Source: Ascarosepion bandense (Eukaryota; Mollusca; Cephalopoda; Sepiida; Sepiidae). Taken from it: 64,000 nucleotides of DNA. The stretch spans positions 3,606,001 through 3,670,000 of the forward strand of contig JBBBDQ010001287.1 in assembly GCA_037127315.1 (NCBI GenBank), read 5' to 3'. This document shows positions 54,180 through 64,000 of the stretch, piece by piece; position 1 is the first letter of the stretch; every line of letters starts with the position of its first letter. Under the pieces are notes generated by a model that searched no databases, was not told the DNA's origin, and worked only from the letters and a program-made list of their open reading frames with translations. The translations under genes and the position numbers were made by a program.

Positions 54180-54595
54180 TGATGAGTTCAATAGTGATTA
54201 CGAAGATACAGCAGCTCGGAAACTCACCGTGATCCTTCCGATAAGAAAAGAATTGAATTTGTTGGCAAAGACCTTAGACTAAAACACGATGGTCTACAGC
54301 AACTGTCTTGAGAAGTTAGTGCTGCCCCGGGTGAAGATTATGGTTTGTAGAAGACCTTATATCTGACAACAGGACTCAGCACTGCGCCATACAATCATGG
54401 GTACTCTGTTATGACCGTCAGATAAGTTCAGCGAACTCATCATTCTTTACATCAAGCCACCTAACTCTCTAGACGGCACCAACTTGATTATTATATGGGG
54501 GCGCAGTTTGGGAAGAGACCGAATAATTCTATATAGCGCTAAAGATATCTGAAGGCAAGGATTATGCCAGTGTTCACCGACTAAAACAAGGTTGT
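54180..54595 (+). pseudogene. Tc1/mariner transposase relic, maT-like group
   Basis: Scattered frames give YSNCLEKLVLPRVKIMVCRR, PYI-stop-QQDSALRHT (second catalytic Asp block), then FSELIILYIKPPNSLDG and YLKARIMPVFTD. These match, in order, the middle to end of transposases with the pattern Q-Q-D-S-A-P-x-H ... W-P-P-N-S-P-D-x-N-P-L-D-Y. Stops and indels every 20-40 residues. The group is tentative. Confidence 0.62.
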
Positions 54596-54654
54596 ATAAC
54601 GTCAGTTTTTCGTAGCGAAAAGTAAACTTTTGGCAACTTGCTATTAGAGAATAA

Positions 54655-54770
54655 TAATAACAAGAAAAGACTGAATTTAAGGAAACAAAAGACTGAATTT
54701 ATAAAAACCAAAAGACTGAATTTTAGAAAACAAAAGACTGAATTAAAAAAAAACAGAAAGACGTAAACTG
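54655..54770. repeat. 22-bp minisatellite (AAAAGACTGAATT), short array
   Basis: Five diverged units of AAACAAAAGACTGAATTT. Same unit and same right flank as the array at 55905-56290. Confidence 0.88.
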
Positions 54771-54790
54771 TGAATCGGATATTAAGCAAG

Positions 54791-54980
54791 TACAGTGTAA
54801 CCCTGATATAAGAGAGTTATCGGGACCATATAAAGTTCTCTTATACCCGGGTTTCTCTCATATCCGAGTTTGGTCTACTTTATATACATTACCACAAGCG
54901 CTAATTTTGTACCAGATAAAATCTATCTTATACCCGGGTTTCTATTATATCATGGTCTCTTATATCCGGGTTATACTGTA
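54791..54980. mobile_element. 190-bp MITE with 25-bp inverted ends
   Basis: The left end TACAGTGTAACCCTGATATA and right end (complement TACAGTATAACCCGGATATA) continue to AGAGA: 23 of 25 bases match. Inner copies of TCTTATACCCGGGTTTCT repeat. The paralogous site at about 56323-56340 lacks the insert and has a single TA-containing junction, supporting a TA target duplication as in pogo/Tigger-type elements. Confidence 0.82.
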
Positions 54981-54984
54981 AAAA

Positions 54985-55105
54985 CGGTAAAAACAGTGTG
55001 CGACCACCCCTACTACCGACAAAAACTGGTTGCATACAGCAGGTGGTCGCTCAGTAAAGGCTCATAGTCATGACATATTTACGCCAGGAACATATATTTT
55101 GGTAT
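54985..55105 (+). mobile_element. Partial copy of the pogo-like element's left end
   Basis: CAGTGTGCGACCACCCCTAC ... AAAAACTGGTTGCATACAGC ... AGTCATGACATATTTACGCC matches 56346-56455 with AACCTGTCGTA missing from the terminus. Homology ends near ACATATATT. Confidence 0.75.
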
Positions 55106-55904
55106 ATTCGCGTAAAGATAATGAACTAAACGAATCCTTCGAATAATACACAGTAATGCCCTTGGAATAATTATCTCAAGTAATTCACTCAGAAACAATC
55201 TCTTCAATGACGCACAACACCGGAATCATGCTCAACACAGAACGATATTTATCTACCTCCCCAACGAGGCGGAATGTTGACAAAGTCTTTTTAATGCGGG
55301 GTATCCAGGCCCTAAAACCCGGGCAAAAATTTATTGTCTAATATTCCCCAGAGGAGACTCTGCTCTTCGTCAAAGTCTCGACCGGGTCACCCTCTGCCTT
55401 CGGGCAGAGGGTCCGACAAGGCAAGTGTTCGTGCTAATGCACGACACATAACACACACAGATTTCTGTTTGAGTGCTTTATATACTAAATAATTAAGGTC
55501 AACTGATCCCAATCATCGCAGTTCATTCAACAGTTACGTTTGTTGTCGGGAGATCCGTGTTCAGCCATAGGCGTCGGTATCGACACTTTCTTCCTACATA
55601 ATACAAGAAAACCATTCATAAAAGTTGCAGGAAAACAGACTCTCGAGGAGATTCTTCCTCAATCACTACATTCTTAATTTCTCCATTGTCAATAACTAAT
55701 TATCCTTCATATCCACATAACATGCGTTCCAAGTTCTCACCCTTTACGTCCTTACCACAAACTCACCTCGTAACCGTTTACCTTGAGTGACTCTGTAGCC
55801 TTTTATTGGGTGAACAATAACAAAAATCGGAGAGTGTTTCATTTAACATTCCTTATTCTTTTACTAAATTGATTCAAATAAAGAAATTGTTGAAAGATAA
55901 TAAG
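55106..55904. other. Unassigned DNA, mixed composition
   Basis: Less AT-rich than the surroundings at 55230-55440. No frame recognised. Contains the strong hairpin listed next. Confidence 0.4.
55389..55412. other. Perfect 10-bp hairpin with a C(UUCG)G tetraloop
   Basis: ACCCTCTGCC, TTCG, GGCAGAGGGT. In RNA this would be an extra-stable UUCG tetraloop closed by C-G. No surrounding gene explains it. Confidence 0.85.
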
Positions 55905-56290
55905 AAGAAAAGACTGAATTTAAAAAACAAAAAACTGAATTGAAGACTGAATTGGAGTAAACAGAAGACTGAATTGAAGAAAACAAAAGACTGAATTGGA
56001 GTAAACAGAAGACTGAATTGGAGTAAACAAAAGACTGAATTGAAGAAAACAAAAGACTGAATTGGAGAAAACAAAAGACTGAATTGAAGAAAACAAAAGA
56101 CTGAATTGGAGAAAACAAAAGACTGAATTGAAGAAAACAAAAGACTGAATTGAAGAAAACAAAAGACTGTATTGGAGAAAACAAAAGACTGAATTGAAGA
56201 AAACAAAAGACTGAATTGGAGAAAACAAAAGACTGAATTGAAGAAAACAAAAGACTGAATTGGAGAAAACAAAAGACTGAATTTTAAGAA
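55905..56290. repeat. 22-bp minisatellite, about 17 units
   Basis: The unit is AAAACAAAAGACTGAATTGG followed by AG, alternating with a form ending GAAG, so much of the array is a 44-bp dimer repeat. All three minus frames stay open and encode Phe/Ser repeats (SLLFSSIQSFVF type). There is no sign this is a real protein. Confidence 0.95.
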
Positions 56291-56345
56291 AACAGAAAAA
56301 CGCATACTATGAATCGACTACTAAGCAAATATAAAAAGGTAAATG

Positions 56346-57588
56346 CAGTGGAACCTGTCGTATGCGACCACCCCTACTGCCGACAAAAACTGGTTGAATA
56401 CGGCAGGTCGCTCAGTAAAGGTACATAGTCATGACATATTTACGCCAGGAACATATATTCCACCCATCAGAATGTACGTATTAGAATTTTACCATGTAAT
56501 TTAGTAATAAATAAATGAGAACATAAGAAAATGGCCTAACTTTAAAGAAATTTATTCGGCGTAATTTATTTTAAAATTTTAAAAAACGTATTTACAACGG
56601 TCAACAAAGGGACCAACATATTTATTCACAAAAAAATATTTATTAATGGGCTTTAAAAAAGTTCACGATTTCAGTTTTTTTCTTAGAAGTGAGTGATAGC
56701 AAAAGAGAATCTGCAATCAGTCAGTTAAGTGCCATACGTAGTAAACGCTTGGGCGATCATGTCTCTTTCGAGACATGACTGACTAGACAGAAGATTATCC
56801 CGCAGTAGGTTGCCATTGCATTCTGCGGTAGATTGGTTGCCAGCAATGTCTATAGAACCCAATCTGTCATGTTATTTAACCCATGAAGAAAAGAGGCGGA
56901 TTAATACCTTTCCGAAGGGTATTTGCGCGTAAGTGAATGCAATGAATTCAACTGGAATTTGAACTCGGCTCCCCGATTTCTCGTTCCGAGCCGATATCCA
57001 CTGAACCACAAAAAAACATACAAAAAATTGACAGTGATTGTAGGTGGGGGTAGAGAAACAGATAGAAAAAGATACACAAAAAAATAAAGGAACGAAAGGG
57101 GTAGATATTTGAGAAAGGGACATAATTGTGATTTTCCCCATCCCTGAATTTATCCAAGTTAGTAAACAGACTGCGATAGATCCCTTGAACATGTCAAATG
57201 AAATACATTTTGTACAAAACGATGTTTGACCTTGAGGTGAACTCAGGCAAAGTAAATGTCAACAAGAAATAACAGTTTCATACAACACTACAATAAAAAA
57301 AAACAATGAGGAAGTGTTCCTGGCTTAGATCAAAGCAAAATGAAAGAAATTACTTATTTAGTTTCTATTAATTTAGAGGTTCGCAGTGTACGACCAAAAT
57401 GGATGTTTTTTTTTTAAGTGGTCGCTTGATCAGTGAATTTCACTCGTTAATGTTAGTTGCTGGTCGCGTTCTAGAGGTGGTCGCTAAAGAGGGTCAATTA
57501 ACATTAGCAAATCGTCCGTGCATAGAAAAACGGTCGTTAACAACAGGTGCTCGCTGACGAAGAGGCTCGCATACGGCAGGTTCCACTG
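56346..57588. mobile_element. Pogo/Tigger-like DNA transposon relic, 1.24 kb
   Basis: The left end CAGTGGAACCTGTCGTATGC and right end (complement CAGTGGAACCTGCCGTATGC) match at 19 of 20 positions. The right end is followed by TA. Subterminal GGTCGC/GCGACC motifs repeat on both sides (56364, 56403, 57419, 57462, 57476). No transposase frame survives. SINE-A at 56716-57010 lies inside. Confidence 0.75.
56716..57010 (-). mobile_element. SINE-A, monomer, full length, inside the pogo-like element
   Basis: From CAGTCAGTTAAGTGCCATAC to the head (GGAATTTGAACTCGG, GATATCCACTGAACCACAA). No linker. Confidence 0.87.
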
Positions 57589-57659
57589 TATTTATGAAAT
57601 GTTTTAACAGATCACAAAAATACGACAGTGAGACCCAAAATTGCATAGATGTAGCGAAA
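57589..57659. other. Short unassigned spacer
   Basis: AT-rich spacer between the pogo-like and fold-back elements. Confidence 0.4.
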
Positions 57660-57987
57660 TATTTACAGTATTTACATTATTTGGACTATTGTCCTCATTT
57701 TTGTTGCCATTTGTACATTGTTTTGGCCATTGTATGCTCCGGCCTTCTTCAGGTACTAGGAATTGACAACCGAACCCTTTATTACAATCACTGGGCTATA
57801 TCATCCTCATTCCCTGCTTAAAGCGTCGGTTGGAAGTCACGAGTCATCTTCCTCTCACCCTGGAAGTCCACCACTGCTGTGGCTTGGTATTGAACCTGAA
57901 GAAAGTCGGAGCATACAACAGCTGAAACGTCGTACAAAAATGGCAACACAAATGTGGACAATAGTTCGAATCATGTAAATACTGTAA
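57660..57987. mobile_element. Fold-back element with arms of about 105 bp
   Basis: The left arm has ACAGTATTTACATTATTTGG, ACTATTGTCCTCATTTTTG, GCTCCGGCCTTCTTCAGGTA. The right arm, from about 57880, is its approximate complement and ends AATCATGTAAATACTGTAAA. The centre is about 110 bp (CGTCGGTTGGAAGTCACG). Same family as 22600-22965. A LINE-A-like tail inserted immediately to the right separates it from ATACCACATCTCAGAAATAT (58333), which is minisatellite-unit sequence. Confidence 0.72.
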
Positions 57988-58330
57988 ATTTTTTTTTTAA
58001 TCATATCACACCGAGCAAGGCGGTAACGCCATTGATGTGCAGGGGGCTACGTAAGACTGAAAAGATTTGGAAAAGAGAAAGCCGGAAACCACATCCTAAA
58101 CAGGGAACAAAGGATGAGCTTCTGCACCTGTACAATAGACGTGGGTGGAGCGTGAACCGGGCGATAGTTTAGTCTATCTACTCCAATTGAAAAAAAAAAA
58201 AGAAAAGTGAAAAGATTGGAAAAGAGAAAGCCGGAAACCACATCCTAAACAGGGAACAAGGGATGAGCCTCCACACCTGTTCAATAGACGTGGGTGGAGT
58301 GTGAACAGGGCGATAGTTTAGTGTATCTAC
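57988..58330 (-). mobile_element. LINE-A-like 3' UTR with a 149-bp internal tandem repeat
   Basis: T8, ATATCACACCGAGCAAGGCG, then two 149-bp units (AGCCGG at 58080 and 58229). Nearly the same sequence as 53830-54178, including the A-rich joint between units, so the tandem 3' UTR belongs to the element and not to one insertion. Confidence 0.82.
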
Positions 58331-58837
58331 TAATACCACATCTCAGAAATATAGACAAATGCTAAAGAGTAAGTATGTTTTGCAAAAAATAAGCAATGTA
58401 TTAAGATATAGAAAACGGTCCCAAGATTCGGCTCGATTCGTTTTATTTTACGGTATATCAACCTAAATTGTTTATTTAATGCCAACAAGATGTTTACAAA
58501 AGATTTATATGAACCGATTATGTATTCTTTGTAAAAAAAAATAGTTTTGTAGATAATGTTTTATTGGCTTATTTTTCTAAAGATGTGATTTGTCGAGAGT
58601 CAGATGTTTTGCTGATATACACATATACATGTATATATTTCTTCAAAAGTATATTGCTGATGATATAACTTTCTTTTTTCTTCAAAAATGTTGTGTTGGT
58701 AATATTTTTCATCATGAATATATAGCTGATAATATTTTTTCTTAAAAAAATGCGTTGCTAATAACATTTTCTTCCCCCAATAAGGCATTGCTGGAATTTT
58801 CAAATTAAAAATGTATTTTTATGCTTTCATAGTGTTT
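58331..58837. other. Minisatellite-unit remnant, then AT-rich DNA
   Basis: 58331-58370 continues the fold-back/minisatellite sequence (CAGAAATATAGACAAATG). From 58640 to 58800 a diverged 45-bp motif (TGCTGATGATATAACTTTC, TGCTAATAACATTTTCTTC) repeats about three times. Confidence 0.5.
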
Positions 58838-59130
58838 GGGGTGCAGTGGATATCGACATAGAACGAAAATTCCGGTAGCTGAGTTCGAATTCCAGTTGAA
58901 TTCGTTGCATTCGCTTACGCACAAATACCTTTGAAAAATGTATTAATCCATCTCTTACCTCCAGTTATGTGTTAAATAATAAGATAGATTGGGTTCTATA
59001 GCTTTGACTGGCAACCAGTTTAATGGCAACCTACTGCAGGATATTTTTCTGCCCAGTCAGTCATGTCTATTTCGAGACATGATCGCCCAAAGCGTGTATC
59101 ACGTATGGCACTCAACTGACTGAGTGCTTT
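58838..59130 (+). mobile_element. SINE-A, monomer, full length
   Basis: Head GGGGTGCAGTGGATATCGAC, B box GAGTTCGAATTCCAG, body to CTCAACTGACTGAG. A 15-bp deletion removes ACCGCAGAAAGC from the body. Confidence 0.87.
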
Positions 59131-60045
59131 GATACCATTTGCAATGTCTAAATAATTTCGGGCTTAATGTCATTTGAAATTCGAAATCCAGGAGAAATAA
59201 ATAACTATTAGCTACAAGAGCTTCGAAAATACGCACATACTGTAGCGCAGAAGGATGTCGTCAGTGATGTACTTTACTCAGGTCACTGGGCAGTTCGGGT
59301 CTTGCAACATCATACTACCCTCGTTGAGTTGACCCCGTCAGAGCTGATCAGACTCCGACGCACCCTCCTTCTGTTCTATGCTATACGACACTGATTTATT
59401 TTCTAAGCCTACTTGTGTTTAATACTGGCAGGAAACACATAAGAACAGTCCATAGCGTTCGGGTAGGTTGGGTTTTTCAAGCAGTCGAAAAAAATTTTCA
59501 TTTAATATAATTAAATACGAACTTCAGTCTAAAATTACAAGACAAATAATTCCCCCTCCCCCCGAGAAAAAAAAAAGAGATTACACGAAAACTTAGAACC
59601 ACGAATATTAGCATAAAATACATCGATATGTATATGTATATACATGATACAAAATTGTCGTTTTTAAAGTTAAAATTCTTAAATTACCCACGAGAAGATA
59701 AAATAAATAAAATTATTAACTAAATGATAATAATAATAATAATTATATTAATAATATTATCCCCTCCCCGAAAGACTGAAAGTAAAAACGATTAAAATAA
59801 ATGTACGAGTTTAGTTAAAATCAAATACATTAGTATGCGTATATACGGATTTGTTGTTAAAAAAAACAGCACAAGCAAAGGAAGAACACGCTTTCCATCG
59901 CTCAGCTGGAAAACAGAAGAAAATTGCAGGCAGGTAAAGATGGGAGATATATTTTACGAACAGCAATTCAAGAAGATATAGAACAAGAATGATAGTGCAG
60001 TAACAGATGAAAGAAAATATGGAATTGAAATCCAAAAAGAAATAG
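59131..60045. other. Unassigned DNA
   Basis: 59220-59400 has balanced composition without a recognisable product. The rest is AT-rich. Nothing supported. Confidence 0.4.
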
Positions 60046-60812
60046 AAATATCAGTCAGTAAAGTGGCATAAGTGATACACGCTTGGGCGATCATGTCACG
60101 AAAGAGACATGACAGACTGGGCAGAAGATTATCCCGCAGTAGGTTGCCACTGCTTTCTGCAGTAGACTGGTTGTTGACCAAGTCTATAGAAACCAATCTG
60201 TCCTGTTATTTGACTCATAGCTAGAGAGGGAAGAGATGTATTATATTATTAAATAGTAATTAGTGAGGGATCACTTTATTACTTCATGACAATATAAAAC
60301 GGATTCCCCACTTTATGACCAGAAGAAGCCTTAATCATATTTTCAATTATTATATTCAGTCAGTCAGTTAAGTGCCATACGTGATACACGCTTAGGCGAC
60401 CATGTCTCGAAAGAGACATGACTGACTGGGCAGAAGATTATGCCGCAATAGGTCGCCATTGCTTTATGAGGTAGAATGGATGCCGACCAAGGCTATAGAA
60501 CCCAATCTCTAATGAATTTTCCAAGCTTTTTAAAGAGTTATACACTAGTCAGTCAGTCAGTTAAGTGCCATGCGTGATACACGCTTGGGCGATCATGTCT
60601 CGAAAGAAACATGACTGACTGGGTAGAAGATTATCCCACAGTAGGATGTCATTGCTTTCTTTGGTAGATTGGTTGCCAGAATCAAATCTGTCCCGTTATT
60701 TTACCCATAACTGGACGGAAGAGACGGATTAATACCTTTCCCAAGGGTATTTGCGCGTAAGTGAATGCAATGAATTGAACTGGAATTCGAACTCGGCTCT
60801 CCGATTTCTCGT
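60046..60812 (-). mobile_element. SINE-A, trimeric copy with one tRNA-like head
   Basis: Head at about 60812-60725 (right end). Bodies lie at 60720-60545, 60520-60360 and 60225-60050. The hairpin linker is present between the two left bodies (GTGAGGGATCACTTT, partly decayed). Between the head unit and the middle body the linker is replaced by about 40 bp of other sequence (AATGAATTTTCCAAGC). Confidence 0.85.
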
Positions 60813-60923
60813 CCAATGCGCGTACCATGTATGGCATTAACTGACTAAATATTTAGCAGGAGCACAAAAACCAGATGTAGCAGGTACAGATGCTGAAGAC
60901 CAACAGTTTAAATTTATGTTATT

Positions 60924-61304
60924 CTAGCAGTATAGCCCGGCGTTGCTCGGGTGTAATGAAAGCTTATATATATATATATTATTGATTTTCTGCACTATTG
61001 TAAGAACTGCAACCTTGAAACTTCTGAATATCGTTTCTTATGTCTTTGTCTATGAGTGTATCAAATTTGATTAAAATCGGACCACTCCGTCTATAACCCG
61101 ATTTTTTCGATTATCGATTTTCGATATTTATCGGGGTTACCTCGACATAAAACCTAGCTAAGAACATTCGCAGACGCTTATGGTACAACTGTGTAAATTT
61201 TCAAGAAAATCGGTTCAGCCATTTCGGAGTCTATAGGTAACGGACGCACACACACAGACACACACACACACAGAGACAATGTTCCATTTATAAATAAATT
61301 TAGA
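60924..61304 (-). mobile_element. Helitron-like element with a large internal deletion
   Basis: CTAGCAGTATAGCCCGGCGT end at 60924 goes directly into a short TA tract at 60966. Then the usual right half follows to ATTTAGA (61304) before T. About 350 bp of the left half is missing. Confidence 0.6.
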
Positions 61305-61429
61305 TTCAAAGCCGACACGCTTTTATAGTTATATATATCATAGAAATGTTAGCATCTTTTTTTTCTCTTCATTTGGCACTGTGTATATTATTTTGTAATC
61401 ATTACAGAGAATCCTTCACATCTACATCT

Positions 61430-61655
61430 TCTGTCTCCCTTCAGCATATGAGCGATTATGGCTCTTCGCAGCTTCCCGTCTTTATGAAACGTTTCTCTTT
61501 GCTGTACTTGTTTCTCCATTCATGTATACACTTGTTAGATTATTCGGCTGCTTTTCTTTGATTCGCTTTCCGTCAATGAGATTTATGAGTATTAAATCCT
61601 CCAAGACATTGTTGCTCATTGTGTCCCTAAAATTCCAGCTGTCTCAGTGTTGATA
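61430..61655 (-). mobile_element. Diverged LINE-R-like fragment
   Basis: CTTCAGCATATGAGCGATTA and ATTAAATCCTCCAAGACATT ... TGTCCCTAAAATTCCAGCTG parallel the LINE-R copies at 5108-5345 in order and spacing, with many changes. The plus-strand frame over it is a shadow. Confidence 0.45.
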
Positions 61656-61995
61656 GCGGATTCAAATAATTATAAAATAATTGAGGAAAGATAGAAAAAA
61701 ATAAAATAAACAAATAAAAGGACTGACCATTTGTTACATGACAATGTATAGTGGTGAGCAAAAAGGGCAGCCAAAAATTTTAATTACACATACGAGATGT
61801 CAAACTCTTTGAAATATCTGAACAGAGTAAGGAAATGTGATGCAGGAAATTTAGGGCATATAAAAATAATTACAGATATTTTTCAAAAACTGAGTAAAAT
61901 ACTAAAGTAACAAAAAAAAAAGCCATTTAAAAAGAAAAAAAGAGAAGAATTTTGGAGGACTTCTAATTTTAATAATGCAAGCTGTGAATCAAGAT

Positions 61996-62295
61996 TCATT
62001 TGAGTGCCATATGTGATACATGCTTTGGGCGATCATGTCTCGAAAGAGACATTACTGACTGGGCAGAAGATAATTTCACAGTAGGCGGCAACTGCTTTCT
62101 GCGGTAGACTGGTTTCCAGCCAAGGCTACAGAACCCAATCTGTCCCATTATTTAACCCATAACTGAAGAGAAGAGACGGATTAATAACTTTCCAAAGGGT
62201 ATTTGTGTGTAAGTGAATGCAAATAATTTTACTGGAATTCGAACTTGGCTCCCTGATTTCTCGTTCCGAGTCGATGTCCACTGCACCGCAACACA
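61996..62295 (-). mobile_element. SINE-A, monomer
   Basis: GTGCCATATGTGATACATGC to head GGAATTCGAACTTGGC and CGATGTCCACTGCACCGC. Part of the duplicated segment. Confidence 0.87.
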
Positions 62296-62511
62296 CATCC
62301 AAGATTAAGCATGTATAAACATATAAATATTTAGGAAATGTTTTAAGAAAGTTTAAGGCATATGAAAATAATGAGAGATATTTTTCAAAAACTGAGTAAA
62401 GTACTAAAGGAACAAAAAACGTCATTCAAAAAGAAGAATTTTGGAGGACTTCTGATTTTAAGACGATAGAAGAATGCAAACTGTGAGTCAGAGATGTCAG
62501 GATTAAGTAAG

Positions 62512-62815
62512 TCAGTCAGTTAAGTGCCATACGTGAAACAAACTTAGGGCAATCATGTCTCGAAAGAGACATGACTGACTGGGCAGAAGATTATCTCACA
62601 GTAGGTGGCCATTGCTTTCTGTGGTAGACTGGTTGCCGACCAAGGCTATAGAACCTAATCTGTTCTGTTATTTAACCCATAACTGGAAGGAATAGCCGGT
62701 TTACTACCTTTGCCAAGGGTATTTGCGCTTAAGTGAATGCAATAAAATTCAGCTGGAATTCGAACTCAGCTTCGCGATTCCTCGTTCCGTGCCAATATCC
62801 AATGCACCACAACGC
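62512..62815 (-). mobile_element. SINE-A, monomer
   Basis: CAGTCAGTTAAGTGCCATAC to head GGAATTCGAACTCAGC and CAATGCACCACAACGC. Confidence 0.87.
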
Positions 62816-63063
62816 AAATCAGCAACGTATTAAGAAAAGAAAAAAGAAACATTTAATCAGAAACAATAGACTCAGATAACTATCAAATAAGATAATCGGG
62901 GTAAGATGAAAAAAAAAAAGAAGAGTGACCATTTGTTAATTGACAGAATGTATAGTGCAACAAAAAGGGCATCAGAAATGTGAATTACAAATGAGAGATG
63001 TCAGATTTAGAAATTCAACAATCTGAACGGAGGAAAGAAAGGAGATACAGAAAATTTAAAGTG

Positions 63064-63335
63064 CATCAGTCAGTTAAGTGCTCACGTGACACACGTTTGG
63101 ACGATCATGTCTCTTTTCAGACATGACCGCGGTAGGTTGTCATTAGTTTCTGCGGTAGATTGGTTGCCTGTCAATGCTATAGAACCCAATCTATCCTGTT
63201 ATTTCACCCATAACTAGAGGGATTAATACATTTCCCAAGGGTATTTGTGCATAAGTGAATGCAAGGAATTTAACTGGAATTCGAAATCGGCTCTGATTTC
63301 TCGCTCCGGGCCGATATTCACTGAATCACAACTCA
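63064..63335 (-). mobile_element. SINE-A, monomer with a deletion
   Basis: CAGTCAGTTAAGTGCTCACG to head GGAATTCGAAATCGGC and CACTGAATCACAACTC. The segment TGACTGACTGGGCAGAAGAT next to the CATGTCTC hairpin is missing. Confidence 0.85.
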
Positions 63336-63401
63336 TACAAAAATAGTAAATATTTTTTTCAGAAAAAGAACGAAAAAACTGCCTTCTAATTTTAAGATCT
63401 T

Positions 63402-64000
63402 CGATGTGCATTGGGGTGCAATGGATAGCAGCTCAGAATGTGTAATCGGAGAATCAAATTCGAAGTCCTGTTGAATTCGTTTTATTCACTTACGCGTAAA
63501 TACCTTTGGAAAAGTATTAATCCATGCCATCCCCCTTCAGCTATGGGTTAAATGGCACGATATATTACATTAATAGCCTTGGTTAAAAACCAGTTTAACG
63601 CAGAAAGAAATGGCAACCTACTGCAGGAAAGTATTCTGCCTAGTCAGTTAGTGATTGAAAGAGACATGATACCCCAAGTGTGTATCACGAATGGCACTTA
63701 ACTGACTGATTTGGATAAAATAATTAAATAGCAAGACAGATTGTGTTCTGCAGCCTTGGTGGGCAACCAGTCTACCACAGAAAGAAGTGGCAACCTACTG
63801 CGGGAAAATCTTTTACCTATTATGTCATGGACTGAAAGAGACATGATCGCACAAGCATGCATCACGTATTGCACTTAACCGACTTAACTTGATAAAAAGA
63901 TTGAATATCTGGGCACCACAGAAAGAAATGGCAGCCTACTACCACAGAAAGAAATGGCAGCCTTCTGCGGGAAATTTTTCTGCCTAGTCAGTCATGTCTT
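63402..64000 (+). mobile_element. SINE-A, multimer, runs off the window
   Basis: Head 63405-63475 (TTGGGGTGCAATGGATAGCA; B box decayed to AATTCGAAGTCC). Bodies start near 63540, 63730 and 63900. Linkers are the short GATTTGGATAAAATAATTAA type without the GGGGATC hairpin, as at 21090-21575. The third body has a local duplication of CCACAGAAAGAAATGGCAGCC (split: CCACAGAAAG / AAATGGCAGC, 63917 and 63942). Confidence 0.82.

Larger units (their letters stand above)
61727..63400. repeat. Tandem segmental duplication carrying SINE-A copies
   Basis: Segment X (TGACCATTTGTTA ... GTATAGTG ... AAAAAGGGCA) occurs at 61727-61850 and 62928-63065. Segment Y (AGATATTTTTCAAAAACTGA ... TTTTGGAGGACTTCT) occurs at 61850-61990 and 62330-62485, with a remnant at 63345-63400. 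SINE-A copies on the minus strand follow Y or X each time. Divergence between copies is high (roughly 15-20% by eye). Confidence 0.7.

Noticed and set aside
54175..54240. CTGATGAG near 54180 as a hammerhead start
   Set aside because: No GAAAC follows at a suitable distance and no stem II forms.
55864..56305. Minus-strand frames of 102-143 codons with a regular Phe/Ser repeat
   Set aside because: A 22-bp repeat without stops stays open in all three frames. There is no signal that it is translated.

Overview
This window is eukaryotic and consists almost entirely of repeats. I found no host protein-coding gene, tRNA gene, CRISPR array or bacterial-type operon that I can support. The mixture of tRNA-headed SINEs, truncated LINE 3' ends, Tc1/mariner relics, very long TA, GT and GATA tracts and kilobase-long pyrimidine or purine minisatellites fits a large invertebrate genome. 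I favour a mollusc, most likely a coleoid cephalopod, but this is inferred from repeat style and no host gene confirms it.

Layout: 1-950 is the 3' half of a dead Tc1 transposon. 1.2-3.3 kb is a T-rich minisatellite with an internal inverted block. 3.4-7.0 kb holds multimeric copies of a tRNA-derived SINE (here SINE-A) and a mariner relic split by a LINE. 7.8-8.9 kb has two copies of a Helitron-like repeat. 8.9-16.2 kb is mostly pyrimidine-rich low-complexity DNA with one LINE 3' end and one stretch of ordinary composition (13.3-14.15 kb). 16.45-18.9 kb is a 98-bp minisatellite. 19-28.5 kb mixes unassigned DNA with SINE-A multimers, LINE ends and an LTR split by a SINE. 28.5-31.6 kb is dominated by GATA arrays around a solo LTR and a hAT-like element. 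32.0-33.6 kb is a Tc1-like element with inverted repeats of about 200 bp. 33.7-35.9 kb holds LINE fragments and a Helitron-like copy. 36.0-40.8 kb is a 4.8-kb purine-rich tract with a 68-bp array at its core and a perfect 45-bp-arm palindrome. 41-49 kb contains a second SINE family carrying a hammerhead-ribozyme-like motif, nested palindromes, LINE ends and SINE/Helitron nesting. 49.7 kb has a 5S rRNA-like relic. 50.5-58.3 kb holds Helitron-like, pogo-like and maT-like elements, a duplicated 22-bp minisatellite and fold-back elements. 58.8-64 kb is dense in SINE-A, partly inside a tandem segmental duplication.

How the parts relate: the tRNA-headed SINEs would be transcribed by RNA polymerase III and copied by LINE reverse transcriptases. 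Every LINE fragment here is 5'-truncated, and those long enough to judge carry frameshifts, stops or a lost catalytic residue, so nothing in the window looks autonomous. The observations I rate highest are the hammerhead-like SINE, the SINE-A multimers that carry one promoter head and a conserved GGGGATC hairpin linker, sharing of that hairpin with tandem LINE tails, and a minisatellite apparently born from the end of a fold-back element.
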